Positions 52,779 through 61,568 are shown, numbered from the stretch's first letter. The stretch: DNA of 64,000 bases from Streptomyces sp. NBC_01717 (GCF_036248255.1 NZ_CP109178.1:2976001-3040000); one strand, 5' to 3'. Notes: generated by a model from the sequence alone, not told the origin. Numbers and translations are program-made.

Positions 52779-54292
52779 CGTCCGTCCCTCACGGGCTCGG
52801 CCTCGGTTCCGTCGCCAGCAAGCTCGGAAAGCGGGGTGTCGCGAGGGTCCTCCCAGGTGTCGGGGACCAGAGCCATGCGTGTCTCCATCTCAAGTTCCTG
52901 TAGGGCATGCAGGTAAATGAGCGTCGTGACCACCGAGACGTGCCCCAACCTGCGGCGAACCCAGTCCAGCGGGTCACCAAAGATCCGGACGTAGTGGCCG
53001 CGCTGGTTGTCACTGAGCTCGCCGAGCTGGGCGATGTGGGCTCGCTGCAGCTGCTCGAGGGTGACCACCGCGAAGGAATGGCGCAGCAGATGGGCGTGTG
53101 CTGCCACCGGCGCTCCGGCCCGCCGGCACCGGTCGTTGGCCGCGGCGAACATCGCCTTCCAGCCGGACACCGACATCGGCAGGCCGTCCTCGTTCAGCCA
53201 GAGCATCGCCGGTTCCAGGCCGTCCGGGGTCTCCCGCATCAGCCGTCGCCGTGCCGCCGGGCTAAGGTCCCGCAGCCGCAGCCGGTGGCTGCTGCCCGCG
53301 GTCCACCGACGGACCACCTCCGGACGCTGCGGGTCCTCGATCACCAGTGGGCGCCGAATCCGCTGGTAGCGGCCAGCGGCTCGGGCGGCCTCAACCACGT
53401 CGGCCCGGTCCCATTCCAGGTAGGCGACCAGTTCCTGGACGACGCTGTGCGGGACGTAGATCCACCGGGCCGAGTGGTTCTTTGCGATCGTCCCCGGCAG
53501 CCAGAACCGCTGATAGCCGCCCAGCCCGGAGCCCATAGGAATTTCGAAGACCGTGAGATGGGCCTGTTCAGACAGCCGCTGACCAGTCCGAACCATGAAG
53601 TCGGTGAAGGTCGCGTTCCTTGCCGCCCAGCGGCCGCGGAACCGTGGCGAGGGCAGCCCGTCCGTGCCATAGCCGCGGAGTCCGACGTCCCGCCAGAGCC
53701 GGTAGGCGATCGGCGTCATCCACTCGATCCGTTCCCCGTTTTCGTCGTGGGCGTAGGTCGCCGGGACCGAGCCCGTCTCCCGGCCACCAACCACTGACCC
53801 CATCGGCGCCGGCCTGCGTGCCCGCTGCGGGATCGGAACCTCGGCGGCATAGCCGCGGCGGACGGCCCACTCGTAGAACTGGTTGACCAGCGACACCTCC
53901 TGATTCCAGGTGCCGCCCATCACTCCGGGCCCGTCATCGTCCCGCCGACGCCACTGGTGGAACGCAAGATGATCGGCCTCCGTCGCCGACCGCCACGACG
54001 TGCCAGCCCGTGCGACGGTCAGGAAGTTCAGCCAGCGGGCCAGGGCGCGCGCACGATTGGCGTTGCTGTTCCACGGCGCGGTCAGGAGATTCGCCTGAAA
54101 GAAGTACGAGTTCAACACGGCGTCGTACTCGAATCGAGGAGACAGCAGGAACGGCAGGCCGTCCGGCAGCCCCAGCTGATCCAGCCAGGACTCATGGTCG
54201 TCGGGCAGTCCTTGCAGGAAGTACGGCCGGGTCGCGGGCTCGGGAAGGTCCCGGCTCACGAAGTGCACGCTCCACGTCGATCTGCTCAGCAC
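52775..54292 (-). CDS. Tyrosine recombinase A of the element (505 aa)
   Basis: 505 aa from the GTG at 54292, 40 bp inside the right end. The catalytic residues are clear: Arg239 in VRTGQRLSEQAHL, His401-xx-Arg404 in HLLRHSFAVVTLE, His451 in RRRLGHVSVVTT and Tyr460 in TLIYLHALQE. The N-terminal 200 residues include an SAM-like core-binding domain (ARALARWLNFLTVARAGTSW). It is the first gene of the recombinase operon and reads inward from the right end. Confidence 0.88.
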   Translation of the reverse strand: MLSRSTWSVHFVSRDLPEPATRPYFLQGLPDDHESWLDQLGLPDGLPFLLSPRFEYDAVLNSYFFQANLLTAPWNSNANRARALARWLNFLTVARAGTSWRSATEADHLAFHQWRRRDDDGPGVMGGTWNQEVSLVNQFYEWAVRRGYAAEVPIPQRARRPAPMGSVVGGRETGSVPATYAHDENGERIEWMTPIAYRLWRDVGLRGYGTDGLPSPRFRGRWAARNATFTDFMVRTGQRLSEQAHLTVFEIPMGSGLGGYQRFWLPGTIAKNHSARWIYVPHSVVQELVAYLEWDRADVVEAARAAGRYQRIRRPLVIEDPQRPEVVRRWTAGSSHRLRLRDLSPAARRRLMRETPDGLEPAMLWLNEDGLPMSVSGWKAMFAAANDRCRRAGAPVAAHAHLLRHSFAVVTLEQLQRAHIAQLGELSDNQRGHYVRIFGDPLDWVRRRLGHVSVVTTLIYLHALQELEMETRMALVPDTWEDPRDTPLSELAGDGTEAEPVRDGR

Positions 54293-54306
54293 CCGCGGAA
54301 GCTACA

Positions 54307-54321
54307 CCGGTCAGTGACCGG
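54307..54321. repeat. Subterminal 15-bp palindrome near the element's right end
   Basis: CCGGTCA-G-TGACCGG is a perfect 7-bp inverted repeat around one base and overlaps the last 2 bases of the inverted end. The TGACC core also appears as tandem GTTGACC at the left end, consistent with a shared recombinase arm site. Confidence 0.65.
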
Positions 54322-54331
54322 CTATGCACAA

Positions 54332-54337
54332 GCCAGC
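54332..54337. repeat. Direct repeat GCCAGC, right junction
   Basis: Second copy of the 6-bp sequence, at the comM 5' fragment. The coding-sense reading GTG CTG GC continues into element sequence (T TGT GCA TAG), which stops the fragment at 54322. Confidence 0.85.
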
Positions 54338-55446
54338 ACCATCAGGAAGCGGGCGGGCAGCCGCACCACGCCGGCGCTGCGCGCCACCACCACATGCCCC
54401 GACTCCAGCGGCTGGCGCAGCGCGTCCAGGGCCCGCACGGAGAACTCCGGTGCCTCGTCCAGAAAGAGCACACCTCGATGGGCCAGCGAGACCGCACCGG
54501 GCCGCGGCAGTCCATTGCCTCCGCCGACCAGCGACTGCATGGTCGCCGAGTGGTGGGGTGCGCAGTACGGCGCCCGGGAGACCAGCGGTTCGCCAGGGGG
54601 CAGGATGCCTGCCACCGAGTGCACCGCGGTCACTTCGAGGGATTCCTGCCTGGTCAGCGGCGGCAGAATGGCGGACAGCCGCTCGGCCAGCATGGTCTTG
54701 CCGGCGCCCGGCGGTCCGGACAGCAGCAGATGGTGACCGCCCGCCGCAGCGACCTCCAGGGCCTTTCGCGGCGTCTCCTGGCCTGCGACGTCCGCCAGGT
54801 CCGGCCGGTGTCCGTCGCCCTGCGCGGAGCCCATCGCCAGTCCGGTACCGATGCCCGCGCCCGGCACCATCAGCCCCGCGAGCATGGTGTCGGGCCGCCC
54901 TTCCTCGCGGATCTCCGGCTCGTCGGGCACCGGTTCGTCGCTGAGCACGGCGATCAGCTGCCGCAGGCTCCGTACCCCGAGGACCGACACCCCCGGCACC
55001 AGCGCCGCTTCACCCGCGGTCTGTTCGGGCACGACGACCTTGCGGTACCCGGCCTCCGCCGCGGCGAGTACAGCGGGCAGCACTCCGCGCACGGGCCGCA
55101 CCCGGCCGTCGAGCCCGAGCTCCCCGATCATCACCACATCCGCCATGGCCGCAGGGGCGATCCGCTCGGCCGCGCCCAGCACGGCACACGCCACGGCCAG
55201 GTCGAATCCGCTGCCGCCCTTGGGCACGGAGGCCGGGGAGAGCCCGACCGTGAGTTTCTTCTGCGGCCACTCGGCCCCGGAGTTGACCACTGCGGCCCTG
55301 ACCCGGTCCCGGCTCTCCACCAGGCTCTTGTCCGGCAGCCCGACCAGGGTGAACGCCGCCACCCCGGGCTCCAGGTCCGCCTGGACCTCCACGACCACGC
55401 CGTCGACGCCGACCAGCGCCACGGAACACGCCCGCGCGAACCCCAT
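54332..55446 (-). pseudogene. comM: comM 5' fragment (YifB-family AAA+ ATPase, N-terminal part)
   Basis: Starting at the ATG that overlaps the yraN stop (TGATG), 371 intact codons read [20 protein letters not shown] (Lon-protease-like N-domain) through the P-loop GPPGAGKTMLAERL and Walker B GVLFLDEAPEF to RFLMVLA, then run into the element and stop. The missing C-terminal zinc-ribbon lies at 47092-47608. Both junctions are in frame and the sum (about 541 aa) matches the family. The 5' fragment might still be translated as a truncated protein. Confidence 0.93.
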
Positions 55447-55805
55447 CAGGCCACCCCCCGCGCGTGCTCGGCGACCGGCGCTCCGCGCCTCGGCACCACC
55501 ACGCCGACCAGGTCGATCCGCACCCCGCCCGGCGGCGGACCGCCGTTCAGGTCGAGCCAGATCTCGGCCAGCCGTCGCAGCCGGTCCGCCTTGACCGGGG
55601 TGACGGCCGCCATCGGATGCTCGAACGCCCCTGCCCTGCGGGTCTTGACCTCGCAGACGACCAACGCGTCGCCGTCCTTGGCGACGATGTCGATCTCACC
55701 GGCGCGACAGCGCCAGTTCCGTGCCAGTACGGCCATGCCGGCATCGATCAGCAGCCGCGCCGCCAGATCCTCGCCGTATCGCCCGAGTGCCCCCCGTGCG
55801 TTCAT
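55446..55805 (-). CDS. YraN (UPF0102) family protein, nuclease-like fold
   Basis: 119 aa. The restriction-endonuclease-like motifs [40 protein letters not shown] and VCEVKTRR match UPF0102 (the D..ExK pattern is present). The stop overlaps the comM ATG. In many bacteria yraN lies next to comM-dprA, as here. Function unproven. Confidence 0.87.
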   Translation of the reverse strand: MNARGALGRYGEDLAARLLIDAGMAVLARNWRCRAGEIDIVAKDGDALVVCEVKTRRAGAFEHPMAAVTPVKADRLRRLAEIWLDLNGGPPPGGVRIDLVGVVVPRRGAPVAEHARGVA

Positions 55806-55935
55806 ATCGGCACCACCTCCGGCACCGACTCTGTCCTGTCCGACCCCGACCGGTGGATCTTGGTGGACAACTCGGCGACTGTGGACAACTCGGCCACCCG
55901 TGAGGGGGACCGACCGGAGGGACGCCCTCGGCGGC

Positions 55936-56244
55936 TCAGCCGCCCGGCAGTTCGAGGTCGCTCTTGTTGAGCTCCTCGATGTTGACGTCCTTGAACGTCA
56001 ACACGCGTACCTGCTTGACGAATCGGGCGGGCCGGTACATGTCCCAGACCCAGGCGTCCGCCATGGATACCTCGAAAAACACCTCACCCTGGACCGAGTG
56101 CACCTGCATCTCGTAGTCGTTGGTGAGGTAGAAGCGCCGTTCGGTCTCGATCACATATTTGAACAGACCGACGACATCGCGGTACTCCCGGTAGAGCTTC
56201 AGCTCCATCTCGGTCTCGTACTTCTCGAGGTCCTCGGCGCTCAT
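55936..56244 (-). CDS. DUF2469 family protein
   Basis: 102 aa from the ATG at 56244 (AAGGGG 8 bp upstream; the ATG at 56250 is too close to that site). The strongly conserved actinobacterial sequence [32 protein letters not shown] and [18 protein letters not shown] is nearly unchanged between genera. Function unknown. It is followed by yraN after 130 bp. Confidence 0.88.
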   Translation of the reverse strand: MSAEDLEKYETEMELKLYREYRDVVGLFKYVIETERRFYLTNDYEMQVHSVQGEVFFEVSMADAWVWDMYRPARFVKQVRVLTFKDVNIEELNKSDLELPGG

Positions 56245-56308
56245 TGGCATGTTCCCCTTCAGCCGTGCGTCCACCTATTGTGCGCCAGGCTCCGGCACCC
56301 CTGGACGC

Positions 56309-56797
56309 TTAGGCGATTTCGGGGGCCAGAACCAGTGGCGTACGCGGCGGACCCTCTTCGAGCAGCGTGCGCAGCAGCTCGGCGAGTCTGGTCGGGTACA
56401 CCGTCTCACGCGCCACCGACAGTTCGGCGGAGGTCCACCACCTCAGACCCGCGACACTGCGCTGTTCCAGCCCGGTCAGCCCGCTCAGGTCCGTCGTGGT
56501 CTGCGTCGTACGTGCCAGGAAGTACCACTCGTCCTGATCCCACCGCCGCCCGTCGAACGGGAACGAGCAGATCCGCTGCCAGAGCACCGGACCCAGCTCG
56601 ACATCGGTGATCCCGGTCTCCTCGGACAGCTCGCGCAGGGCCGCCTGCTCCCGGCTCTCGTCACCCTCCAGCCCACCGCCGGGGGTGAACCACCAGGTGC
56701 TCGTGGGGTCCTCCGGTTCATATCCGTGCACCAGCAGAATGCGGTCGTCGGGGTCGAGCAGGACCACCCGAGCCACCTTCCGCTTCTCAGTGGGCAC
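56309..56797 (-). CDS. NUDIX hydrolase
   Basis: 162 aa. The Nudix box GGGLEGDESREQAALRELSEETGI (REUxEExGU type, residues 40-63) is intact. Substrate cannot be read from the sequence; ADP-ribose, NDP-sugars and damaged nucleotides are typical. The start GTG overlaps the sipZ stop by 11 bp. In S. lividans three unrelated genes follow sipZ in one operon, consistent with this placement. Confidence 0.85.
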   Translation of the reverse strand: MPTEKRKVARVVLLDPDDRILLVHGYEPEDPTSTWWFTPGGGLEGDESREQAALRELSEETGITDVELGPVLWQRICSFPFDGRRWDQDEWYFLARTTQTTTDLSGLTGLEQRSVAGLRWWTSAELSVARETVYPTRLAELLRTLLEEGPPRTPLVLAPEIA

Positions 56798-57539
56798 CAG
56801 CAGGCACCCTTCGGTCCTGCCCGTTCCTCCTGCGTGCGGACCGCGCGGCGATCGGACCGTACGCGGTGCCTCCGAAGATGAGAACCACGCCCGCCACCAC
56901 GGCCCCGAGCTGAAGCTTCAGGGGGCCGGGGGCCGACACCCCACCGGGGAGAGCGGCAAACGTCTGCGGTCGCTCGATCATGCCGTCCATCGGCCAGGCG
57001 ATGGCGTCCACCCTGGCCTGCACGTCGCTGCGCGGCACCGACCCCTGTCCCGGGTCGTCCAGATGGACCCGGGAGTCCAGGGAGCCGCTGCGCTCGTCCC
57101 CGAGAAGGAAGAGCTGTCCCTTGGGCACGTTCGCCGTGAAGTTCTTCACCGAGGCGAGGCCCTCTGTCTGCAGATACGGTTCATCGATGGGCTTGCCGTT
57201 GACGGTGAGCCGGCCGCTCTTCTCGCAGCAGGCGATCTTGTCACCGCCGACTCCGACGACCCGCTTGACCATCGGCATGTTGTTGTCCCATGCCGGGTCC
57301 GTGAAGACCACCACGTCGCCGCGGCGCACCTCGCTGCCGTCCACGCGCTCCGCGAGGACCCGGTCTCCCGCATTCACCGTCGGCGTCATCGACTCGGTCG
57401 GCACGATGTACGGCTTGTACACCAGCGCGCCCCAGGCGAACCCGCCGAGGAAGAGCACAAGGCCGACAGCCACGGCCAGCCCCGACAGCATGCTGCCGAG
57501 CCGGCCGTGGCCGTCACCCGTACGTCCTGTTCCACTCAT
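56787..57539 (-). CDS. sipZ: Type I signal peptidase, SipZ position
   Basis: 250 aa membrane serine/lysine protease that cleaves Sec and Tat signal peptides. One N-terminal TM helix (LAVAVGLVLFLGGFAWGALV) precedes the catalytic Ser in PTESMTP; the catalytic Lys lies in VKRVVGVGGD, and MGDERSG-like box E (LLGDERSGSLDSR) follows. A C-terminal TM helix ends the protein. Four adjacent sip genes match S. lividans sipWXYZ; the letters follow that order and are inferred. Confidence 0.87.
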   Translation of the reverse strand: MSGTGRTGDGHGRLGSMLSGLAVAVGLVLFLGGFAWGALVYKPYIVPTESMTPTVNAGDRVLAERVDGSEVRRGDVVVFTDPAWDNNMPMVKRVVGVGGDKIACCEKSGRLTVNGKPIDEPYLQTEGLASVKNFTANVPKGQLFLLGDERSGSLDSRVHLDDPGQGSVPRSDVQARVDAIAWPMDGMIERPQTFAALPGGVSAPGPLKLQLGAVVAGVVLIFGGTAYGPIAARSARRRNGQDRRVPAGAH

Positions 57540-57589
57540 CCCAGCGTCCCCCACTCGGAGATCGACAATCGCTGATCCGAGTCGGCACC

Positions 57590-58501
57590 CTACCCGGCGG
57601 TATGCCTGTTGGTCAGCCTCTTACGGCGCCACAACACGAGGGGCAGCGCTCCGGCTACCCCGAGTGCTCCCGGCACCAGCCCCGTCGCCGCGTTGATCCC
57701 CGGCTGGTCGAATGTGCTCGGGATCGGCAGCGTCGCCCAGCGGTTGATCGGCCATGCGACCACGATGGCCCGGCCGACGACCTCGTCCGTGGAGACCGTG
57801 CCCTGACCGGGCAGCTCCTGGTGGTAGCGGGAGTCGAGGGAGTTCTGCCGGTGGTCACCCATCACCCAGATGCGGCCCTCGGGCACCTTGATCGGACCGA
57901 ACGGCTCGTCGTTGCAGGGGGTGTTGCCCGGGTAGATGAACGACGTCTCGTTCAGCGCCACGCCATTGACCGTGACCGGGCCGTTCTCCTTGCACTCCAC
58001 CGTGTCGCCGCCGATCGCGATGACCCGCTTGATCAGGTCCTTCTCCTCGGCGGACGGCATCAGTCCGATGAAGCTGAGGAACTTTTGCGCCACATTCGGT
58101 GCCGGCGCCTGGGCACTCTCCAGCCAGCCGCCCGGGTCGTGGAAGACCACGACCTCGCCCCGCTGAGGTTCCGAACCGAACCACGGGGTCAGCTTGTCGA
58201 CCAGCACCCGGTCGCCCCGCTGGAGCGTGTCCTGCATCGAGTCCGAGGGAATCGAGAACGCCTGCACCAGGAACGTCTTGATCAGCAGCGCCAGAATCAG
58301 CGCGATGCCGATGAGCAGGGGCAGCTCCTTCCAGAAGGAGCGTGGCTTCCCCGGAGCCGTACCGCCGCTGTCCGGGGAGTCGCCGTCACTCTCCGTCCGG
58401 CCCGCCACCTCGGAGGATTCACCGTTCTCCGGATGCTCCGCCCGGTCCTCGGGTTCGTCGTGTCCGGATCGTGCGCCGACCGCCAAATCCCCCACATCCA
58501 C
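57590..58501 (-). CDS. sipY: Type I signal peptidase, SipY position
   Basis: 303 aa from the GTG at 58501 within the sipX coding region. An acidic 50-residue N-terminal tail precedes a TM helix (PLLIGIALILALLIKTFLVQ), then the catalytic Ser in IPSDSMQDT, the Lys in IKRVIAIGGDTV and MGDHRQNSLDSR. A C-terminal TM segment (ALGVAGALPLVLWRRKR) completes the layout. It begins 83 bp before the sipX stop. Confidence 0.87.
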   Translation of the reverse strand: MDVGDLAVGARSGHDEPEDRAEHPENGESSEVAGRTESDGDSPDSGGTAPGKPRSFWKELPLLIGIALILALLIKTFLVQAFSIPSDSMQDTLQRGDRVLVDKLTPWFGSEPQRGEVVVFHDPGGWLESAQAPAPNVAQKFLSFIGLMPSAEEKDLIKRVIAIGGDTVECKENGPVTVNGVALNETSFIYPGNTPCNDEPFGPIKVPEGRIWVMGDHRQNSLDSRYHQELPGQGTVSTDEVVGRAIVVAWPINRWATLPIPSTFDQPGINAATGLVPGALGVAGALPLVLWRRKRLTNRHTAG

Positions 58502-59462
58502 TCCTCACTCCGTGCCACCGCCCGCGACCCATTCGGCGCAGGCCCACCACTCCCATAACGAGCGGGAGTTCCGCAGGGGTCGGGAGCCGGACCATTCCAT
58601 TGAGATCCTGGGAGGACACACTATTCGACAGTCCGTACGCAGCCGCTGTCCCGGCGCGCGCGTCCGGCACCGAGGCAAATGTCTGCGGCTCCTCCAGCCT
58701 CCGCCAGTGGCCGAAGGGCCAGGCGATGACGACGGCCCGTCCCACGACCTCGTTCTCGGAGACCGTGCCGTGATCGGGCTCGTCCAGATGGAAGCGCGAA
58801 TCAGCTGAATTCGAGCGATGGTCGCCCATCACGAAGATTCGGCCGGCCGGAACCTTTACCTCGAATTTGAGTGTGGAGGGCGGATTACCCGGATGCAGAT
58901 AGGGCTCATCGAGCGCAACACCGTTGACGGTGACCTTGCCGTCCTTGTCGCAACACTTCACGGTGTCGCCGCCGACGGCGACCACACGCTTGATCAGATC
59001 CTGTTCGTCGTCGGACGGCAGCAGCCCGATGAAGGTCAGTCCTTCCTTCACCTGTTTGACGACGACGGGCGGATCCTTCTTGGCGACGTTCTCCTGCCGG
59101 AGCCAGCCGCCCGGATCCTTGAAGACGACGACGTCGCCGCGCCGGGGTTTTGCACCGAACCACGGGGTCAACTTGTCGACGAGCACCCGGTCGCCGATCC
59201 GGATGGTCTGCTCCATCGATCCGGACGGGATCACGAAGGCCTGCACGAGGAAGGTCTTGAGAACGAGCGCTATGAGCAGCGCCACGGTGATCAGGAGGGG
59301 GATCTCCTTCACGGCCGACCTGCGCCGCCGCCTTTTGACCTTGCGGGCCAGCTTGCGCCGCTCCGCCCGGGTCGGGAGCGACCGCGATGCCGTCGGCCTG
59401 CTGCCGGTCGGCAGCGGCGTGCCGGGGTCCGAGGCGCGGCTGTCGCGCCCGCGGTTACCCAT
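58419..59462 (-). CDS. sipX: Type I signal peptidase, SipX position, with unusual C-terminal extension
   Basis: 347 aa. A basic N-terminal tail and one TM helix (EIPLLITVALLIALVLKTFL) precede the Ser in IPSGSMEQT, the Lys in IKRVVAVGGDTV and the MGDHRSNSADSR box. The last 50 residues are Arg/Gly rich and run 83 bp into sipY, which is long for this family. The ATG at 59462 overlaps the sipW stop region by 8 bp. Confidence 0.85.
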   Translation of the reverse strand: MGNRGRDSRASDPGTPLPTGSRPTASRSLPTRAERRKLARKVKRRRRRSAVKEIPLLITVALLIALVLKTFLVQAFVIPSGSMEQTIRIGDRVLVDKLTPWFGAKPRRGDVVVFKDPGGWLRQENVAKKDPPVVVKQVKEGLTFIGLLPSDDEQDLIKRVVAVGGDTVKCCDKDGKVTVNGVALDEPYLHPGNPPSTLKFEVKVPAGRIFVMGDHRSNSADSRFHLDEPDHGTVSENEVVGRAVVIAWPFGHWRRLEEPQTFASVPDARAGTAAAYGLSNSVSSQDLNGMVRLPTPAELPLVMGVVGLRRMGRGRWHGVRSGCGGFGGRRTIRTRRTRGPGGASGER

Positions 59463-60222
59463 GGGTCCCGTCCGGTATCCGTACGCCGTCGAAGGCACCG
59501 GTGTCCGGTAGCGGGCCCAGCCGGCCCAGCGGCCAGCCGATCCAGTCCACCCGGCCGATCACCCGGTCGACCGGCACCATGCCGCCGCCCGGCTCGCCCA
59601 GATGGTCGCGGGAGTCCCGGGAGTTGCTGCGGTGGTCGCCCATCATCCACAGCGCGCCGTCGGGGACGACGATGTCGAATGCCGCCCTGGACGGGGCGTC
59701 GCCCGGATACAGGTATTCCTCGTCCACCGGCCGGCCGTTCACCTCGACCCTGCCCCGCCTGTCGCAGCAGACCACCCGGTCACCACCCACGCCCACCACC
59801 CGCTTCACGAAGTCGGTCTCGGCGGGCTCCGCCAGCCCCAGGGATGCCGCTACGCCGTGTGCCAGCGCGGTGACAGGGTTCGCCTCGGGCTTCTTCTGTA
59901 CGAAGGATCCGGTGCCGTCGAAGACGACGACGTCGCCGCGCTGCGGTACGGAGCCGAAACGGTACGCCAGTTTGTTCACCAGCACCCGGTCCCCCACCCG
60001 CAGCGTGGACTCCATCGAGCCACTGGGGATCAGGAAGGGCTGCAGCACATAGGTGCTGAACAGCAGCAGGAAGACCGCGCAGACGGCGCCGAGCGCGGCT
60101 GCCCGCCGCCACGACATCGTGGCGAACCGGTCCGGGATATGCGAAGAGCGCGACCTCTCCTCCGACCCTGCTTCGGGTGCGGAGGAGCGGTCGCGCTCCG
60201 TGGGCTTTGCTTCCGTGTCCAT
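59455..60222 (-). CDS. sipW: Type I signal peptidase, SipW position
   Basis: 255 aa. A charged 35-residue N-tail leads to a TM helix (AAALGAVCAVFLLLFSTYVL) and the Ser in IPSGSMEST, the Lys in VKRVVGVGGDRV and MGDHRSNSRDSR. It lies 45 bp past rplS on the same strand. In S. lividans sipW is the first of the three-gene sipWXY operon, consistent with the order here. Confidence 0.87.
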   Translation of the reverse strand: MDTEAKPTERDRSSAPEAGSEERSRSSHIPDRFATMSWRRAAALGAVCAVFLLLFSTYVLQPFLIPSGSMESTLRVGDRVLVNKLAYRFGSVPQRGDVVVFDGTGSFVQKKPEANPVTALAHGVAASLGLAEPAETDFVKRVVGVGGDRVVCCDRRGRVEVNGRPVDEEYLYPGDAPSRAAFDIVVPDGALWMMGDHRSNSRDSRDHLGEPGGGMVPVDRVIGRVDWIGWPLGRLGPLPDTGAFDGVRIPDGTHG

Positions 60223-60267
60223 CGCAGCCAGAGCTTATCCGGCCGTGCTGTGGACCTGGGAGCTAGC

Positions 60268-60618
60268 TCACCTGTCGCGCTTCTCCTTGATCTTCGCGGC
60301 CTTGCCGCGCAGCTCACGGAGGTAGTACAGCTTCGCGCGGCGGACGTCACCGCGGGTGACGAGCTCGATCTTCTCGAAGATCGGGCTGTGCACCGGGAAG
60401 GTGCGCTCGACGCCGACGCTGAAGGAGACCTTGCGGACCGTGAAGGTCTCGCTGACGCCGGAGCCCTGGCGGCGGATGACTACGCCCTTGAACTGCTGGA
60501 TACGGGAGCGGTTGCCCTCGATCACTCGCACGTGGACGTTGACGGTGTCACCGGGGCGGAACGCCGGGACGTCCGTACGCAGGGAGGCGGCATTGACGCC
60601 ATCGAGCAGGGAAGCCAT
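60268..60618 (-). CDS. rplS: 50S ribosomal protein L19
   Basis: 116 aa. The ATG at 60618 gives the family N-terminus [20 protein letters not shown]. The conserved [40 protein letters not shown] and [15 protein letters not shown] are complete. An in-frame ATG 27 bp upstream is unlikely to be used. It lies 128 bp downstream of trmD. Confidence 0.96.
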   Translation of the reverse strand: MASLLDGVNAASLRTDVPAFRPGDTVNVHVRVIEGNRSRIQQFKGVVIRRQGSGVSETFTVRKVSFSVGVERTFPVHSPIFEKIELVTRGDVRRAKLYYLRELRGKAAKIKEKRDR

Positions 60619-60746
60619 GTTGTCTGCTTTCTTCGCCGATGCCACAGGTCATCGACGGGAGATCGTAAGGAATCTGGGTGCTGATCGCGTCGGGCGGGCG
60701 TCGTTCCCCCTGTGGCAGGGGCGCACACCGGACGTACAGCAGCGGC

Positions 60747-61568
60747 TTATTCTTCCATGCCTTCGGGCCTGCGCCAAAATCGGCCGCCGGGCTCCGGCGA
60801 CCAGCCGAGGATGGAGAGGATCTCGCGGTCCTTCTTGTCGAAGGCGCTCGCCTCGCAACGCTCGATGAGATCGGGCCGGTTGACCGCGGTACGGCGGAAC
60901 GCCTCGTCCCGCCGCCAGCGTGCGATCTTCCCGTGGTGACCGCTGAGCAGGACGTCCGGGATGCCTCTGCCACGCCACTCCGGCGGCTTGGTGAAGACCG
61001 GGCCCTCCAGCAGATCGGCCATGGCGCCGGGTGCGAAGGAGTCGTCGCGGTGCGACTCGGCGTTGCCGAGCACACCGGGCAGCAGCCGGGCCACCGCTTC
61101 CGTGATGACCAGCACGGCGGCTTCCCCGCCGGCCAGCACATAGTCCCCGATGGAGACCTCGACGACCGGCATGCGGGTCGCGTACTCGTCCATCACCCGG
61201 CGGTCGATGCCCTCGTAGCGGGCCGGGGTGAAGATCAGCCATGGCCGCTCGGAGAGCTCCACGGCGAGCTCCTGGGTGAACGGACGGCCGCTGGGTGTGG
61301 GTACCACGAGCACCGGGGAGTGCGCCCCGGCCTCGAACCCGTCCGCCAGGGTCTCGTCCAGGGCGTCACCCCACGGCCCGGTCTTCATCACCATGCCGGG
61401 ACCGCCGCCGTAGGGCGTGTCGTCCACCGTGTTGTGCCGGTCGTACGTCCAGTCCCGCAGATCGTGCACGTGCACATCGAGGCGGCCGCGGGCGCGGGCC
61501 TTGCCGACGAGCGAGACGTTCAGCGGTTCCAGGTACTCGGGGAAGATCGTGACGACGTCGAGCCGCAT
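60747..61568 (-). CDS. trmD: tRNA (guanine-N1-)-methyltransferase TrmD
   Basis: 273 aa SPOUT-class enzyme modifying G37 of tRNA. The trefoil knot shows TPYGGGPGMVMKTGP, SIGDYVLAGGEAAVLVITEA and YEGIDRRVMDEYAT. Its start overlaps the rimM stop (TGATG), so the two are coupled. Confidence 0.95.
   Translation of the reverse strand: MRLDVVTIFPEYLEPLNVSLVGKARARGRLDVHVHDLRDWTYDRHNTVDDTPYGGGPGMVMKTGPWGDALDETLADGFEAGAHSPVLVVPTPSGRPFTQELAVELSERPWLIFTPARYEGIDRRVMDEYATRMPVVEVSIGDYVLAGGEAAVLVITEAVARLLPGVLGNAESHRDDSFAPGAMADLLEGPVFTKPPEWRGRGIPDVLLSGHHGKIARWRRDEAFRRTAVNRPDLIERCEASAFDKKDREILSILGWSPEPGGRFWRRPEGMEE

Larger units (their letters stand above)
47609..54331 (-). mobile_element. 6.7-kb tyrosine-recombinase element inserted in comM
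   Basis: The element has GCCAGC on each side and inverted ends: TTGTGGACAGGG (left, 47609-47620) and, on the other strand, TTGTGCATAGCC (right, 54331-54320), matching at 8 of 12 positions. Inside, on the minus strand, are three recombinase genes and an HTH/coiled-coil gene joined by ATGA overlaps, then a small membrane protein gene and a terminator. Deleting the interval with one repeat joins comM codons exactly (VLA-ANP). The set of several tyrosine recombinases plus a small accessory protein resembles Tn554-type (TnpABC) and recombinase-in-trio elements. It is larger than the trios, and the exact class is inference. Confidence 0.9.

Noticed and set aside
47609..54331. Interpreting the insertion as an integrative conjugative element or prophage
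   Set aside because: No replication, conjugation (FtsK/TraB-like), capsid or excisionase genes are present; only recombination genes and one small protein.
54010..56610. 866-codon plus-strand frame spanning comM and yraN
   Set aside because: Antisense to comM, yraN and DUF2469, with composition typical of a shadow frame.
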